From Rhodococcus sp. P1Y (GTDB taxonomy: Bacteria > Actinomycetota > Actinomycetes > Mycobacteriales > Mycobacteriaceae): a stretch of 64,000 bases of DNA. How positions within the stretch are numbered: position 1 is the first letter of the stretch; each line of letters starts with the position of its first letter. The notes under the pieces are model-generated. The model ran no database searches, had not been told where the DNA came from, and was given only the letters and a program-made list of their open reading frames with translations. Of the stretch, positions 43,472 through 52,494 are shown one piece after another. The DNA lies in the NCBI RefSeq assembly GCF_003641205.1, contig NZ_CP032762.1, positions 4,980,001-5,044,000 of the forward strand, written 5' to 3'. The translations under genes were made by a program, and so were the position numbers.

Positions 43472-44590
43472 CTACCGCTCCTTCTGATCTGCTGCGCCGA
43501 GCTGGCGGGTCTCGGACTCGCCATCGGCGCCGGCGAAGATGTGGATGTCGGAGGAATCGACGGCGACAGTCACCGTCGCCCCTTCGGTGATGTGTCGTCC
43601 GCCCTTGGAGAGTGCGATGAGCGTGGTGCCACCGAGATCGACCGAGACCTCGACGTCGCGGCCGAGTCGTTCGGCCAGCACGACGGTTCCGGAGAAACTC
43701 ACCTTGCCCGGTCCGGTCGGCGCTTCGGCGAGAACATCGACGTCACACGGACGGATACCGATGCGCGCACGATCCCCTCGCTTCAGCATCGACGGCGTCG
43801 CCACCTCGAGGGTGCTTCCCAGAACACGCAGCAGGCCGTCGTCGACCGTCGCGTCGTACAGGTTGATCTCGGGCTGGCCGAGAGCTTTCGCGACGAACGT
43901 GTCGGCGGGCGTACGCCAGATGTTCTCGGGTGTGTCCACCTGAACGACGCGTCCCTCTCGGAGGATCGCGATGCGATCTCCGAGGGCAAGCGCCTCCTGG
44001 TAGTCATGGGTGACGTACACGGTCGTCGTTTTCGACATCTCCCCGAGCTGCTTGAGTTCCACGCGCATTGCTGCCCGTAGCTTGGCGTCGAGATGCGACA
44101 GTGGTTCGTCGAGCAGGTACACGTCAGCGGGTCGAACCAGGACCCGGCCGAGAGCGACGCGCTGTCGCTGCCCGTTGGACAGTTCGCGTGGGAATCGCGC
44201 CAGTAGATGATCGATCCCGAGCGTGGTCGTGACCGACTTGATGCGCTCGGTCTGCTCGGCCTCGGTGTACTTACCCGTCCGTCCCGACTTCAACGGGGAC
44301 GCAAGGTTCTGCGAGACAGTCTTTTGCGGGTACAGCGCGTAGCTCTCGAACGCCATCGCGACGTTACGGTGATACGGCTCGACGGATGTCATGTCGTTGT
44401 CGCCGATGTGTACCGCACCGGAGTCGACATCGACCAGTCCTGCAATGGATTTGAGGGTGGTGGTCTTGCCGGCACCGGACGGTCCGAGGATGACGAAGAA
44501 CTCGCCGTCCGCGATGTCCAGATCGAGACCGTCGATACCGATCTTCTTGCCGTACTTCTTGCTCAGTCCCTTGACTGCAAGCTGTGCCAT
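43472..44590 (-). CDS. ABC transporter ATPase (MalK/UgpC-type)
   Basis: A 372-residue ATP-binding subunit. Walker A is GPSGAGKTTTL, the Q-loop region AFESYALYPQK, the signature LSNGQRQRVALGRVL (LSNGQ), Walker B VYLLDEPLSHLDAK, and the H-loop THD; a MalK-like C-terminal regulatory domain follows. With the preceding frameshifted ATPase it would form a heterodimer energising uptake through the two permeases of this operon. The start ATG 44590 directly follows the permease stop. Confidence 0.95.
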   Translation of the reverse strand: MAQLAVKGLSKKYGKKIGIDGLDLDIADGEFFVILGPSGAGKTTTLKSIAGLVDVDSGAVHIGDNDMTSVEPYHRNVAMAFESYALYPQKTVSQNLASPLKSGRTGKYTEAEQTERIKSVTTTLGIDHLLARFPRELSNGQRQRVALGRVLVRPADVYLLDEPLSHLDAKLRAAMRVELKQLGEMSKTTTVYVTHDYQEALALGDRIAILREGRVVQVDTPENIWRTPADTFVAKALGQPEINLYDATVDDGLLRVLGSTLEVATPSMLKRGDRARIGIRPCDVDVLAEAPTGPGKVSFSGTVVLAERLGRDVEVSVDLGGTTLIALSKGGRHITEGATVTVAVDSSDIHIFAGADGESETRQLGAADQKER

Positions 44591-45457
44591 CTAGGATTTC
44601 ACCGCCCCGAACGAGAGACCGCGAACCAGGTAACGCTGAATGGTGAGCGCCAGGATCAACGGTGGAAGAGCTGCGATGACTGCTGCCGCCGCAGTGAGGT
44701 TGTAGTACGCCTGTCCGCCGCCGCCGAGATACTTGGTGATCGCGACTGTGACGGTGCTGGCGTTGCTGTCCGACAGGATCAACGGGAAGACGTAGTTGTT
44801 CCACGCGAAGATGAAGGCCAGCAGAGCGGCCGCGGCGATGCCCGGTCGAACGAGGGGCAGCGCGACCATGACGAATGCCCTGGACCGGGTGTACCCGTCG
44901 AGAAGCGCGGCTTGTTCGAGGTCTTCGGGAAGGTCCTGGAAGTAGGACCGCAGGATCCACACCACCAGTGGCATCGTGACCAACTGCAGGACCCAGATCA
45001 TGCCGACCTTGGTGTCGAACAGACCGATCTGGTTGTAGATGACGAACAGCGGCACGATGACCATCAGTTCGGGGGCGAAGCGGAACGACAGCATCTGGAA
45101 CATCAGGTCGTTGCTGCCCCTGTACTGCCAGCGGCCCGCCGCGTAGGCAGCCGGGATGCCGATGACGAGCGAGACGATGACGGCGCCGCCGCAGTTGATC
45201 AAGCTGGTCAGTAGCGACGACGTGAAGTCGACGCTGGTGAGATCGGTTCCACGCTGACTCAGTACGGTCCCGAAGTTCTCGAACGTCGGACTGAAGGAGA
45301 AATAGGTACTCGTCTGCTCGGCGTCGGACTTGAGCGCGAGCAGCACCATCCACACGATCGGGAACAGCGAGAACACGAACCACACCAGCAGCACGACGTC
45401 CGCGGCGACCGAGGCCGGGGTGAACCGGCGTTGTCCGGGAAGCAATTCCTTGGCCAT
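44591..45457 (-). CDS. ABC transporter permease (MalG-type)
   Basis: A 288-residue inner-membrane permease with six predicted TM helices. The EAA loop is EDLEQAALLDGYTRSRAF followed by LPLVRPG, which docks on the ATPase. CUT1 carbohydrate-uptake family. Start ATG 45457, three bp after the MalF-type gene. Confidence 0.94.
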   Translation of the reverse strand: MAKELLPGQRRFTPASVAADVVLLVWFVFSLFPIVWMVLLALKSDAEQTSTYFSFSPTFENFGTVLSQRGTDLTSVDFTSSLLTSLINCGGAVIVSLVIGIPAAYAAGRWQYRGSNDLMFQMLSFRFAPELMVIVPLFVIYNQIGLFDTKVGMIWVLQLVTMPLVVWILRSYFQDLPEDLEQAALLDGYTRSRAFVMVALPLVRPGIAAAALLAFIFAWNNYVFPLILSDSNASTVTVAITKYLGGGGQAYYNLTAAAAVIAALPPLILALTIQRYLVRGLSFGAVKS

Positions 45458-45460
45458 GAG

Positions 45461-46408
45461 TCAGTTCTCCGCTCCAGCGGCACGCCGCTGTGCTTTGCCG
45501 AGCACGCTCACGAGGAAGCGCGCGGTGATGAACACGAGGATCCACAGCAGGAACATGTATGTGCTGCCGCGGGAGTAGTCGAGGTTGATGATCGAGTCCT
45601 CGAACGCGCCGATCTGCAGCGAACGCGTGGCGACGCCTGGCCCACCTGCGGTGAGAACCCATGGCACGTCGAAGAATTTGAGGTTGTCCATGAAACGGAA
45701 GATCACTGCAACCAGGATGTACGGCCACAGCATCGGCAACATGAGCCGACGGAACATGTAGAACCAGCTCGCCCCGTCGACCTCGGACGCTTCGAACGGT
45801 TCCTTCGGGAGAGACCTGATTCCGGCGAGCACGAGGATCGCGACGAACGGGGTGAAGATCCACAGGTCGACGAGAATGACCGAGAACAGCGCGTTCTGGC
45901 TGCTGAGCCAGTCGAACGTGTTTCCCAGTCCCAGAACGTGGTTCAGCACGCCGAACTGCGGGTTGAACATCAACTTCCACACCACGGCCGCGATCACGGG
46001 CGCGATCATCAACGGAAGAATCAGAACCTTCTCGAAGATCCTCCCGACGATCGACGATCGGTTGAGAAGAAGCGCGATGATCACACCGATGACGGTTTCG
46101 ACGATGGTGGCGACGACCGCGAACGTACCGGTAACCCGCACGCTCGACCAGAACTGAGCGTCCCCCAGGACACTGGCGTAGTTCGCGAATCCGACGAACA
46201 CCGGATTCGGGTTCACCGCAGCGTAATTGAGGAACGAGTACCACGCGCCGACGAAGAACGGATACAGAATGCCGATGACGATCAGGACGGCCGGAACCGA
46301 CAGCAGATAGGGCCGCAGCCTACGACGCCACCGTGGGACCTCGGGCTTGGCGGAGGTTTTCGGAACAGGCGCTCCGGTCCGGTGCCCCGGTTCAGTACGC
46401 GTAGCCAT
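45461..46408 (-). CDS. ABC transporter permease (MalF-type)
   Basis: A 315-residue permease. A Pro/Arg-rich cytoplasmic N-terminus is followed by six TM helices, with the EAA loop EPFEASEVDGASWFYMFRRL then MLPMLWP. CUT1-type partner of the MalG-like protein, forming the channel for the tetritol importer. Start ATG 46408; the substrate-binding-protein gene lies 24 bp upstream. Confidence 0.94.
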   Translation of the reverse strand: MATRTEPGHRTGAPVPKTSAKPEVPRWRRRLRPYLLSVPAVLIVIGILYPFFVGAWYSFLNYAAVNPNPVFVGFANYASVLGDAQFWSSVRVTGTFAVVATIVETVIGVIIALLLNRSSIVGRIFEKVLILPLMIAPVIAAVVWKLMFNPQFGVLNHVLGLGNTFDWLSSQNALFSVILVDLWIFTPFVAILVLAGIRSLPKEPFEASEVDGASWFYMFRRLMLPMLWPYILVAVIFRFMDNLKFFDVPWVLTAGGPGVATRSLQIGAFEDSIINLDYSRGSTYMFLLWILVFITARFLVSVLGKAQRRAAGAEN

Positions 46409-46432
46409 GACCTACCTCTTTCGACGAGTTCT

Positions 46433-47839
46433 TCACAGGTTCACCTTCGAGGTGTTGGTTTTCGCCAGTCCGTCGAGCCTGGACTGCGCGTCGTCGCCGC
46501 CGTAGATGTCCTGGAGTGCCGACGCCCAGTTCTGGGTGGTGTCGAAGAACTTCTTCTGCGGGGTGAACTGAATCTTGGACTGTTCGATGACGGTCTCGAA
46601 GGTCTCGAGGTAGCCGGCCTGATCGGCGACCTGATCCTTGAAGACGCCGTCGAACACCGATTTGCGGACGGGGTCGGCGTAGATGCCTCCCTGCACCGCC
46701 TTCGACATCGCCTCCTTGCCTGTTGCCCACTGCATGAACAGCCAGGCCGCATGCTTGTTCTTCGACATCGAATTCATCGCCAACGACCACGTCCACAGGT
46801 TGGTGGCGTAGCTGCCGTCGGGCCCCGCAGGTCCGGGGTACCAACCGATGTTGCCCGCCTGCGCGGATGCACCCGGCTTGTTCTTCGGGTAAGTCGCGCT
46901 GTCCGCGTCGAAGACCATCATTGCCTTGCCGTCGCCCAGATCCCCGGTCGCGTTGGGGTAGTCGTAGGACGTCCACGACGTGGGACCGGCCTTGTGCTGC
47001 ATCTCGATCCACTTCTCGGTGAACGCAACTGCCTTGTCGGAGTTCATCCGCGCCTGCAGCTCGCCGTTCTCGAAGACGTAGTCCTGTGCGCCCTCTCGCG
47101 TGAACTGCGTCATGAAGCCGGGGTGGATGGTGGCCCACGACTTCGATCCACGTGTCGCGATGCCGTAGCGGTTCTGCGAGCGATCGGTCAGATCGATCGC
47201 CAACTGAACGAAGTTGTCGAAAGTGTCCGGCAACGTGATGCCGTTCTCGTCGAAGAACTTCTTGTTGTAGGCGACCACGTTGTTCTCGAATCCCCAGGGC
47301 AGTGCCCACTGTCCACCCGTACCGAGCGGCGAACCCTGCTCGAAGTCCCAGCTCGTGGAGGTCCGTAGTCCCTCGTAGATGTCCTCGAAGTCGTACTCGT
47401 CGCTGGTTGCAGATGTGTTCTGCAGCCACGGGTTGAGGTCTTCGAGCCATCCGGGAGGGCCGTACTGCCAGATGAAGTACGCGCCGAGCATGAAGACGTC
47501 GTGTTTGCCTGTGCCACCGGCAAGTTCGGTGTTGAGCTTGGTGAAGTAATCCGCCTCGGGAACGAGATCCGCGTTGACGGTGATGCCGGTGAGTTGTTCG
47601 AACTCGCCGAGCAGCGGTTGGAACGACTGCTGGTACGGGTGCGGGGTCTGCAGGATGTTGAGCGTGGTGCCCTGCACTGCCTTCCAGTCGAACGGCCCGC
47701 TCACCTCGCCCGCGCCGTTGACGGCGTTCACTCCGCCGCCGACACCACAGGAGGACAGGATGGGCACCGACGCCGCGGCGACGCCTGCCAACCCCATCGC
47801 GCGGAGCATGTCCCGCCTCGAGAATTGACGATAAGTCAT
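46433..47839 (-). CDS. Extracellular sugar-alcohol-binding lipoprotein (Tat-type signal)
   Basis: A 468-residue family 1 solute-binding protein. The N-terminus has a twin-arginine motif (SRRDMLRAM), a hydrophobic helix and lipobox LSSC, so it is a Tat-exported lipoprotein. The mature lobe has typical LNILQTPHPYQQ and GITVNADLVP, and an aromatic-rich binding region (WALPWGFENNVVAYN). The gene follows the polyol dehydrogenase by 29 bp. Context indicates threitol or erythritol as ligand. Confidence 0.93.
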   Translation of the reverse strand: MTYRQFSRRDMLRAMGLAGVAAASVPILSSCGVGGGVNAVNGAGEVSGPFDWKAVQGTTLNILQTPHPYQQSFQPLLGEFEQLTGITVNADLVPEADYFTKLNTELAGGTGKHDVFMLGAYFIWQYGPPGWLEDLNPWLQNTSATSDEYDFEDIYEGLRTSTSWDFEQGSPLGTGGQWALPWGFENNVVAYNKKFFDENGITLPDTFDNFVQLAIDLTDRSQNRYGIATRGSKSWATIHPGFMTQFTREGAQDYVFENGELQARMNSDKAVAFTEKWIEMQHKAGPTSWTSYDYPNATGDLGDGKAMMVFDADSATYPKNKPGASAQAGNIGWYPGPAGPDGSYATNLWTWSLAMNSMSKNKHAAWLFMQWATGKEAMSKAVQGGIYADPVRKSVFDGVFKDQVADQAGYLETFETVIEQSKIQFTPQKKFFDTTQNWASALQDIYGGDDAQSRLDGLAKTNTSKVNL

Positions 47840-47868
47840 TGGTATGTCCCTAAAGTACGCAGGAGAAA

Positions 47869-48960
47869 TCAGGACGGGATGAGCGAGACCTTCACGGACT
47901 CTGCACCGCTTCCGACGAGGTCGAGGCCCTTCTGGAAGTCGGCGAGTGGGAGTTGATGGGTGCAGATCTTGTCCATCGGCAGAACGCCGGACTCGATCAT
48001 GCGGATTGCGGCGGGCCAGCAGTACGGTCCGAGGTGTGCGCCGAGGACGTCGAGTTCCTTGTCGTCGGAGATGATCGACCAGTCGACCGTGACGTCACTG
48101 CCGAAGACGCCGTACTCGACGTAGGTACCGAGCTTGCGAAGCAGATTCAGGCCCTGGGGAACTGCAGTGGGGTGGCCTGTGGCTTCGAGGTAGACGTCGG
48201 CGCCGTAGCCGTCGGTGAGATCCTTGACGATCTTCTCCGCGTCCTCGTTTCGGATGTCGATGACGATGTCCGCTCCGCATTCCTTGGCCAGTGCCAGCTT
48301 CTCGGGCTGCATGTCGAGGGCAATCACGTGCGCGGGGCTCTTGGCCCGAGCGCCCGCGATCATGCCCAGACCGATCGGGCCGCAACCGGCGACGACGACG
48401 ACGTCGTCGAACGTGATACCTGCCCGCTCGACGGCGTGCAGCGAGCAGGACAACGGCTCGGTGAATGCTGCGTGGGCCGCCGGGATGTCCTTGGAGACCT
48501 TGTGCACCAACGCTTGCGCGGGATAAACCATGTAGCTGGCCATGGCTCCCGGCGTCCGGCGCTTGAATCCGTACAGATCGTGCGGCGCGCACATGTGGTA
48601 CTGGCCGCGCAGGCAGTATCGGCACTTCCAGCACGGAACGATCTGCTCGGACACCACTCGGTCACCGACCGCAACGTTCCATCTGGCGGAGGCCTCGTCG
48701 TCGATCACGACGATCTCGCCGACGAACTCGTGGCCTGGGATGACCTCGGTCTCGGCCCATGCAGGTCGATTCTCGTCACCCCAGAATTTCGCTGCCCCGT
48801 GGTAGCACTTCAGGTCGCTCGCACAGATTCCGACGGCCTCCACGCGTACCAACGCTTCCCCTGGTCCGGGTACCGGGACCGCTACTTCTTCGAGTCGGTA
48901 GTCCTCGGGACCATGACAGACCACAGCCTGCATCTTCTCCGGGATTGTCGTATCCGACAT
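47869..48960 (-). CDS. eltD: Zinc-dependent polyol dehydrogenase, probable erythritol/L-threitol dehydrogenase
   Basis: A 363-residue MDR dehydrogenase. Catalytic zinc ligands are in GICASDLKC and PGHEFVG; the structural-zinc cluster is CWKCRYCLRGQYHMC; the Rossmann loop is VAGCGPIGLGMIAG. A similar gene (EltD) heads the M. smegmatis tetritol cluster and oxidises erythritol/L-threitol to L-erythrulose. Here it is the first gene of an eight-gene minus-strand operon through derI. AAGGAG precedes ATG 48960. Sorbitol-type substrates are the alternative. Confidence 0.85.
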   Translation of the reverse strand: MSDTTIPEKMQAVVCHGPEDYRLEEVAVPVPGPGEALVRVEAVGICASDLKCYHGAAKFWGDENRPAWAETEVIPGHEFVGEIVVIDDEASARWNVAVGDRVVSEQIVPCWKCRYCLRGQYHMCAPHDLYGFKRRTPGAMASYMVYPAQALVHKVSKDIPAAHAAFTEPLSCSLHAVERAGITFDDVVVVAGCGPIGLGMIAGARAKSPAHVIALDMQPEKLALAKECGADIVIDIRNEDAEKIVKDLTDGYGADVYLEATGHPTAVPQGLNLLRKLGTYVEYGVFGSDVTVDWSIISDDKELDVLGAHLGPYCWPAAIRMIESGVLPMDKICTHQLPLADFQKGLDLVGSGAESVKVSLIPS

Positions 48961-49065
48961 GTATGGCTCCTTGTGCAGCAGTTTCGTGGCCGCGTGGTCG
49001 GCGGCGGGTGAGTCGAAGCATTGCGTTTCAGCGATGTGTTGGCGCTCACATTAACGAACGGGTAT

Positions 49066-49117
49066 ACATATGTCCAGAACGAATGTTCAGCAATTCAAAC
49101 TCCGTGCACATATGTTC
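49066..49117. promoter_or_regulatory. Candidate SorC operators in divergent tetritol promoter
   Basis: ACATATGTCC (49066-49075) and ACATATGTTC (49108-49117) are 42 bp apart, four helical turns. Between them lies the dyad GAAC-GAAT-GTTC (49077-49088). All sit between eltD (start 48960) and the regulator start 49136. This AT-rich pocket is the best candidate control region. Confidence 0.5.
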
Positions 49118-49135
49118 AATGGGATACTTCCGGCC

Positions 49136-50167
49136 ATGGCGATCACCGGCTCAGCAAGCGAGAACCCCCTGTTGGGCCAGTCGGCCGACGGGAGTCACTT
49201 CGCGCCCACCCTGCTGTACACCGCGGCCAAGCTGTACTACGACGAGGACGCAACCCAGGCCGAAGTGGCCGCGAAACTCGGTACGAGTCGGGCTACCGTG
49301 AGTCGGTTGCTCTCCGAAGCGAGGCGCCAAGGCATCGTTCGGATCGAGGTCGTCCCACCCAGCGACTACTCGCAGGAAGACCTCGCAGAACGCGTCGCCG
49401 CCGCACTCGGCCTCCAGCACGTCTACCTGTCGGCGTCGCTACCCCCGCCCACGGCGTCGAAACCGACGGTGGACCTCATGGGCCGCTACCTCGCTCCCCC
49501 GGTCTCCACAGCGCTGGCCGCCGTTGGACTCGTACCCGGCGACATCCTGTTGGTGTCCTCCGGACGAACCGTCTACGAACTGGCGCAGTTCGATTTGGAG
49601 AAGATCCCTGGAATTCTGGTGGCTCCGACCGTCGGCGGGAACGACCAACCCGAGGAGTGGTACCAGACGAACGAGATCACGAGGCTCATCGCCAACAAGC
49701 TGGGCGGACGGGCCAACTATTTGTTCGCGCCCGCCCTTCCTGGTGCCGACCTGCATTCGATCATCCACTCCGACCCGGCAATTCAACGAGTGCTCGAACT
49801 GTGGCCCCAAGCTCGGTGCATCCTCATGGGCGTCGGGGCCCCGCCCCTGCTCCGCTCGGACATTCCGCGGTTCGTCCCCACGGATTCTGCGTCGCTCCGG
49901 GATTCGGTCGGCGACGTATGTTCGCGCTTCTACGACCGCGACGGAAATTCCGTGGAATTTCCGGGCTCCGACCGACTCATCGCAGTCGAACTCGATGCGC
50001 TGCCGAAGATCCCGGTCGGCATCGCGGTTGCCGTCGGCTCGGACAAGGTGGTTCCGATCATCACCGGCGCACGTGCACACTTTTTCAACCGGCTCGTCAC
50101 CGATCCCGCCACTGCACAGGACATTCTGACCCACATCACGACTTCCGACGAGAAAGACACCTTATGA
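49136..50167 (+). CDS. SorC/DeoR-type sugar-responsive regulator
   Basis: A 343-residue regulator. The N-terminal HTH is YYDEDATQAEVAAKLGTSRATVSRLL. The C-terminal sugar-phosphate-binding domain includes VLLVSSGRTVYELAQ-like and NYLFAPALPG segments. ATG 49136 is chosen; the frame is open to 49070 but those residues lie in the operator region. It is divergent from the eight-gene uptake operon and overlaps the SDR gene by 4 bp. Expected to respond to a phosphorylated tetrulose and to control both sides. Confidence 0.88.
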   Translation: MAITGSASENPLLGQSADGSHFAPTLLYTAAKLYYDEDATQAEVAAKLGTSRATVSRLLSEARRQGIVRIEVVPPSDYSQEDLAERVAAALGLQHVYLSASLPPPTASKPTVDLMGRYLAPPVSTALAAVGLVPGDILLVSSGRTVYELAQFDLEKIPGILVAPTVGGNDQPEEWYQTNEITRLIANKLGGRANYLFAPALPGADLHSIIHSDPAIQRVLELWPQARCILMGVGAPPLLRSDIPRFVPTDSASLRDSVGDVCSRFYDRDGNSVEFPGSDRLIAVELDALPKIPVGIAVAVGSDKVVPIITGARAHFFNRLVTDPATAQDILTHITTSDEKDTL

Positions 50168-50949
50168 CAACGAGTTCCGACGGGTCGCCGACCCTCGACA
50201 GTTCGCTGACAGGCGTCGACAGCAAACGGGTGCTGATCACCGGCGCCAGCCGCGGAATCGGGGCCGATATCGCCCAGACCTTCGCGGCGGCAGGCGCGCG
50301 CATCGTCCTGTCCGGGCGCGATCACGCTACGCTCGAATCCTTCTCTCGTACACTCGATACCGAGACGGCGATCGTCGTAGCCGACCTGTCGACCCCCTCG
50401 GGAGCCGACGCACTGGCAGAGGACGCCGCACGCGCTTTCGGGGGCATCGACGTGCTGATCAACAACGCAGGAATCTCCTATCCGGAAACTGTCGATGCAC
50501 TGGACACCGCACATTTCGACGAGGTGATGCAGGTCAACCTCCGTGCCCCGGCGTTGCTCGCAGCCCGTGTCGGTCGCGCGATGGCCGAGGGCAGCGGCGG
50601 ATCCATCGTCACGATCGCATCGGCGGCAGCACTGCGACCACTACCCGAGCACTACGCATACTGCACCGCGAAAGCCGGACTGATCATGGCCACCAAGGTT
50701 CTTGCGCTCGAACTCGGCGGCCGAGGTGTGCGAGCCAATTCCGTCTGCCCCACAGTTGTTCTCACCGATATGGGCCAGAAGGTCTGGGGCGATCCCGTCA
50801 AGTCGGCGCCCATGCTCGCGCGTATTCCTGCGGGTCGTTTCGCGGTCCCGTCCGAGGTGTCCGCGACAGCGCTGTGGCTCGCATCCGACTCGTCGGCGAT
50901 GATCAACGGAATCGACATCCCCGTCGACGGCGGCTACCTGGTCAGTTGA
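50164..50949 (+). CDS. dthD: SDR dehydrogenase, probable D-threitol dehydrogenase
   Basis: A 261-residue classical SDR. The cofactor motif is LITGASRGIGADIA, NNAGIS follows, catalytic Ser lies in TIASAAALRPLP and YCTAK is the YxxxK motif; PVDGGYLVS ends the protein. Adjacent to an EltD-like dehydrogenase, DerK and DerI genes, it probably oxidises D-threitol to D-erythrulose as DthD does in M. smegmatis. ATGA overlap with the regulator stop; its 3' end overlaps the convergent kinase gene by 16 bp. Confidence 0.83.
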   Translation: MTTSSDGSPTLDSSLTGVDSKRVLITGASRGIGADIAQTFAAAGARIVLSGRDHATLESFSRTLDTETAIVVADLSTPSGADALAEDAARAFGGIDVLINNAGISYPETVDALDTAHFDEVMQVNLRAPALLAARVGRAMAEGSGGSIVTIASAAALRPLPEHYAYCTAKAGLIMATKVLALELGGRGVRANSVCPTVVLTDMGQKVWGDPVKSAPMLARIPAGRFAVPSEVSATALWLASDSSAMINGIDIPVDGGYLVS

Positions 50950-52415
50950 GCCCCGGCGTGGACGATGTCCCGCGTTGCCGGGTACAGCTGCAACCAGCTT
51001 GCGTACAGATCGTCGTACAGCGCCCGGTGCGCGGGATTGGGCGGCACCTCGGATGCAACAGTCGCCCAATCGGTCTCGGGCGATACCTCACCGACCCCGA
51101 TCGCGGCGAGCAAACCGTCCCCGTAGCTCGCACCGATGGCCTGTTCGGTCACCAGTTGCGTCTGTCCGGTGATGTCGCTGAGCGCCTGCGCCCACACCGG
51201 GCTCCGTAGTCCTCCCCCGACCGCGACGGCGCGCGCAACCGGAGTGGCTGCGTCGTCGAACATTTCCAGAATCTGCCTGATGCCGAACGAGATTCCCTCG
51301 TAGGCTGCGCGAAAGATGTGCCCCCGCCCGTGCCGCAGGGTCAGTCCGGCCATCACACCACGGGCGTCGGCGTCGAATACCGGCGTTCGCTCGCCCGCTA
51401 GGTAGGGCAAGATCAGCAGGCCCTCGGCCCCAGCCGGTACGGCAGACGCCTCACGCATCAACTCGTCGAACGGCGCACCGCCGGTGAGGGTCTGCAACCA
51501 GGTGGTCAACGAACCCGCAGTCGAGGTTCCCGCCGCCAGTGCATACGTGCCCGCTTGCACTCCAGTGGTCGTCCATAAGGCCGAATTGGTGTGGTAGTCC
51601 GCCAGGACCTGGACGAGGAACATGGTCGAGCCGTACATCAACATCAAATCGCCCGGGTGCCGCACTCCCACGCTGAACGCTTCGGCATAGGCGTCGACGG
51701 TGCCCGCGACGACCGGAGTTCCCAGCGGAATGCCGGTCGCGTCGCTGCCACGCGCATCGACATGCCCGACGACGTCACTCGGCCATGCAAGCCGCGGCAC
51801 CTCCAGGTCCCCGAGCACACGGCCGATCCAGTCTGTGTTCCAACCGAATTCACGAACCGAATACAGCGGGTCGCATTGGCTTGCAGTGTGGTGATCCTGC
51901 ACGTACTCGCCGGTGAGCTTGGCGACAATGTAGGAATTGGAGCCGAACCACTTGGTTGCGCGATCGAACTTCTCGGGCTCGTTCTTGCGAACCCATTCGA
52001 TCTTGGGACCGACAGCCTGGCTGGACAACGACTTGCCGCACCGCTGCAGAATTGCTTCGGCACCGAAAAAATCTGTCAGTTCATCGATTTCGCGGGATGC
52101 ACGGGAGTCGATTCCGTAGAGGATCGCCGGTCTGACCGGCCGAAGTGCATCATCGGTCAGTACTAGACACGGTCCCACTCCGCTGACACATACGCCTGCG
52201 ACCGAAGAACCCGACGGGACCTCGGTCATCAACGCGGACGCGATGGCACATACGTCGCTCCACCACACTGCGTCGGCATCGACTTCGGCCCAACCAGGAT
52301 GGGGTAGCGACATCGTATGGGCTCGCTGCTCGGACGCAAGAACCTCGCCGGTGGCGGTGACCAGGACGCCTTTGCTACTGCCGGTGCCCATATCGATCCC
52401 CACGAACAAGTTCAC
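50934..52415 (-). CDS. FGGY-family carbohydrate kinase
   Basis: A 493-residue sugar kinase. The N-terminal phosphate loop is GIDMGTGSSKGVLV; HPGWAEVDADAVWWSDV, catalytic Asp in GTVDAYAEAFSVG, and VGGGLRSPVWAQALSDITG (adenosine motif) are the FGGY signatures. It is closest in look to xylulokinases. GTG 52415 is chosen, as GTG-AAC-TTG gives NLFVGIDMG; the open frame upstream is not coding. In the tetritol locus it could phosphorylate erythritol, L-erythrulose or a pentulose; no residue I can see decides this. Confidence 0.88.
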   Translation of the reverse strand: MNLFVGIDMGTGSSKGVLVTATGEVLASEQRAHTMSLPHPGWAEVDADAVWWSDVCAIASALMTEVPSGSSVAGVCVSGVGPCLVLTDDALRPVRPAILYGIDSRASREIDELTDFFGAEAILQRCGKSLSSQAVGPKIEWVRKNEPEKFDRATKWFGSNSYIVAKLTGEYVQDHHTASQCDPLYSVREFGWNTDWIGRVLGDLEVPRLAWPSDVVGHVDARGSDATGIPLGTPVVAGTVDAYAEAFSVGVRHPGDLMLMYGSTMFLVQVLADYHTNSALWTTTGVQAGTYALAAGTSTAGSLTTWLQTLTGGAPFDELMREASAVPAGAEGLLILPYLAGERTPVFDADARGVMAGLTLRHGRGHIFRAAYEGISFGIRQILEMFDDAATPVARAVAVGGGLRSPVWAQALSDITGQTQLVTEQAIGASYGDGLLAAIGVGEVSPETDWATVASEVPPNPAHRALYDDLYASWLQLYPATRDIVHAGAQLTR

Positions 52416-52494
52416 AATTGCAACAGTATCGGAGCGGCGTTCGGGTCGTGGCCGGTAAGCGCGGATCGCCGCGGAGGAGGCATCATAGTGAGCT

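Noticed and set aside
45431..47368. 645-codon plus-strand open frame opposite the ABC permease and binding-protein genes
   Set aside because: High-GC shadow frame; the opposite strand has complete, well-recognised transporter genes.
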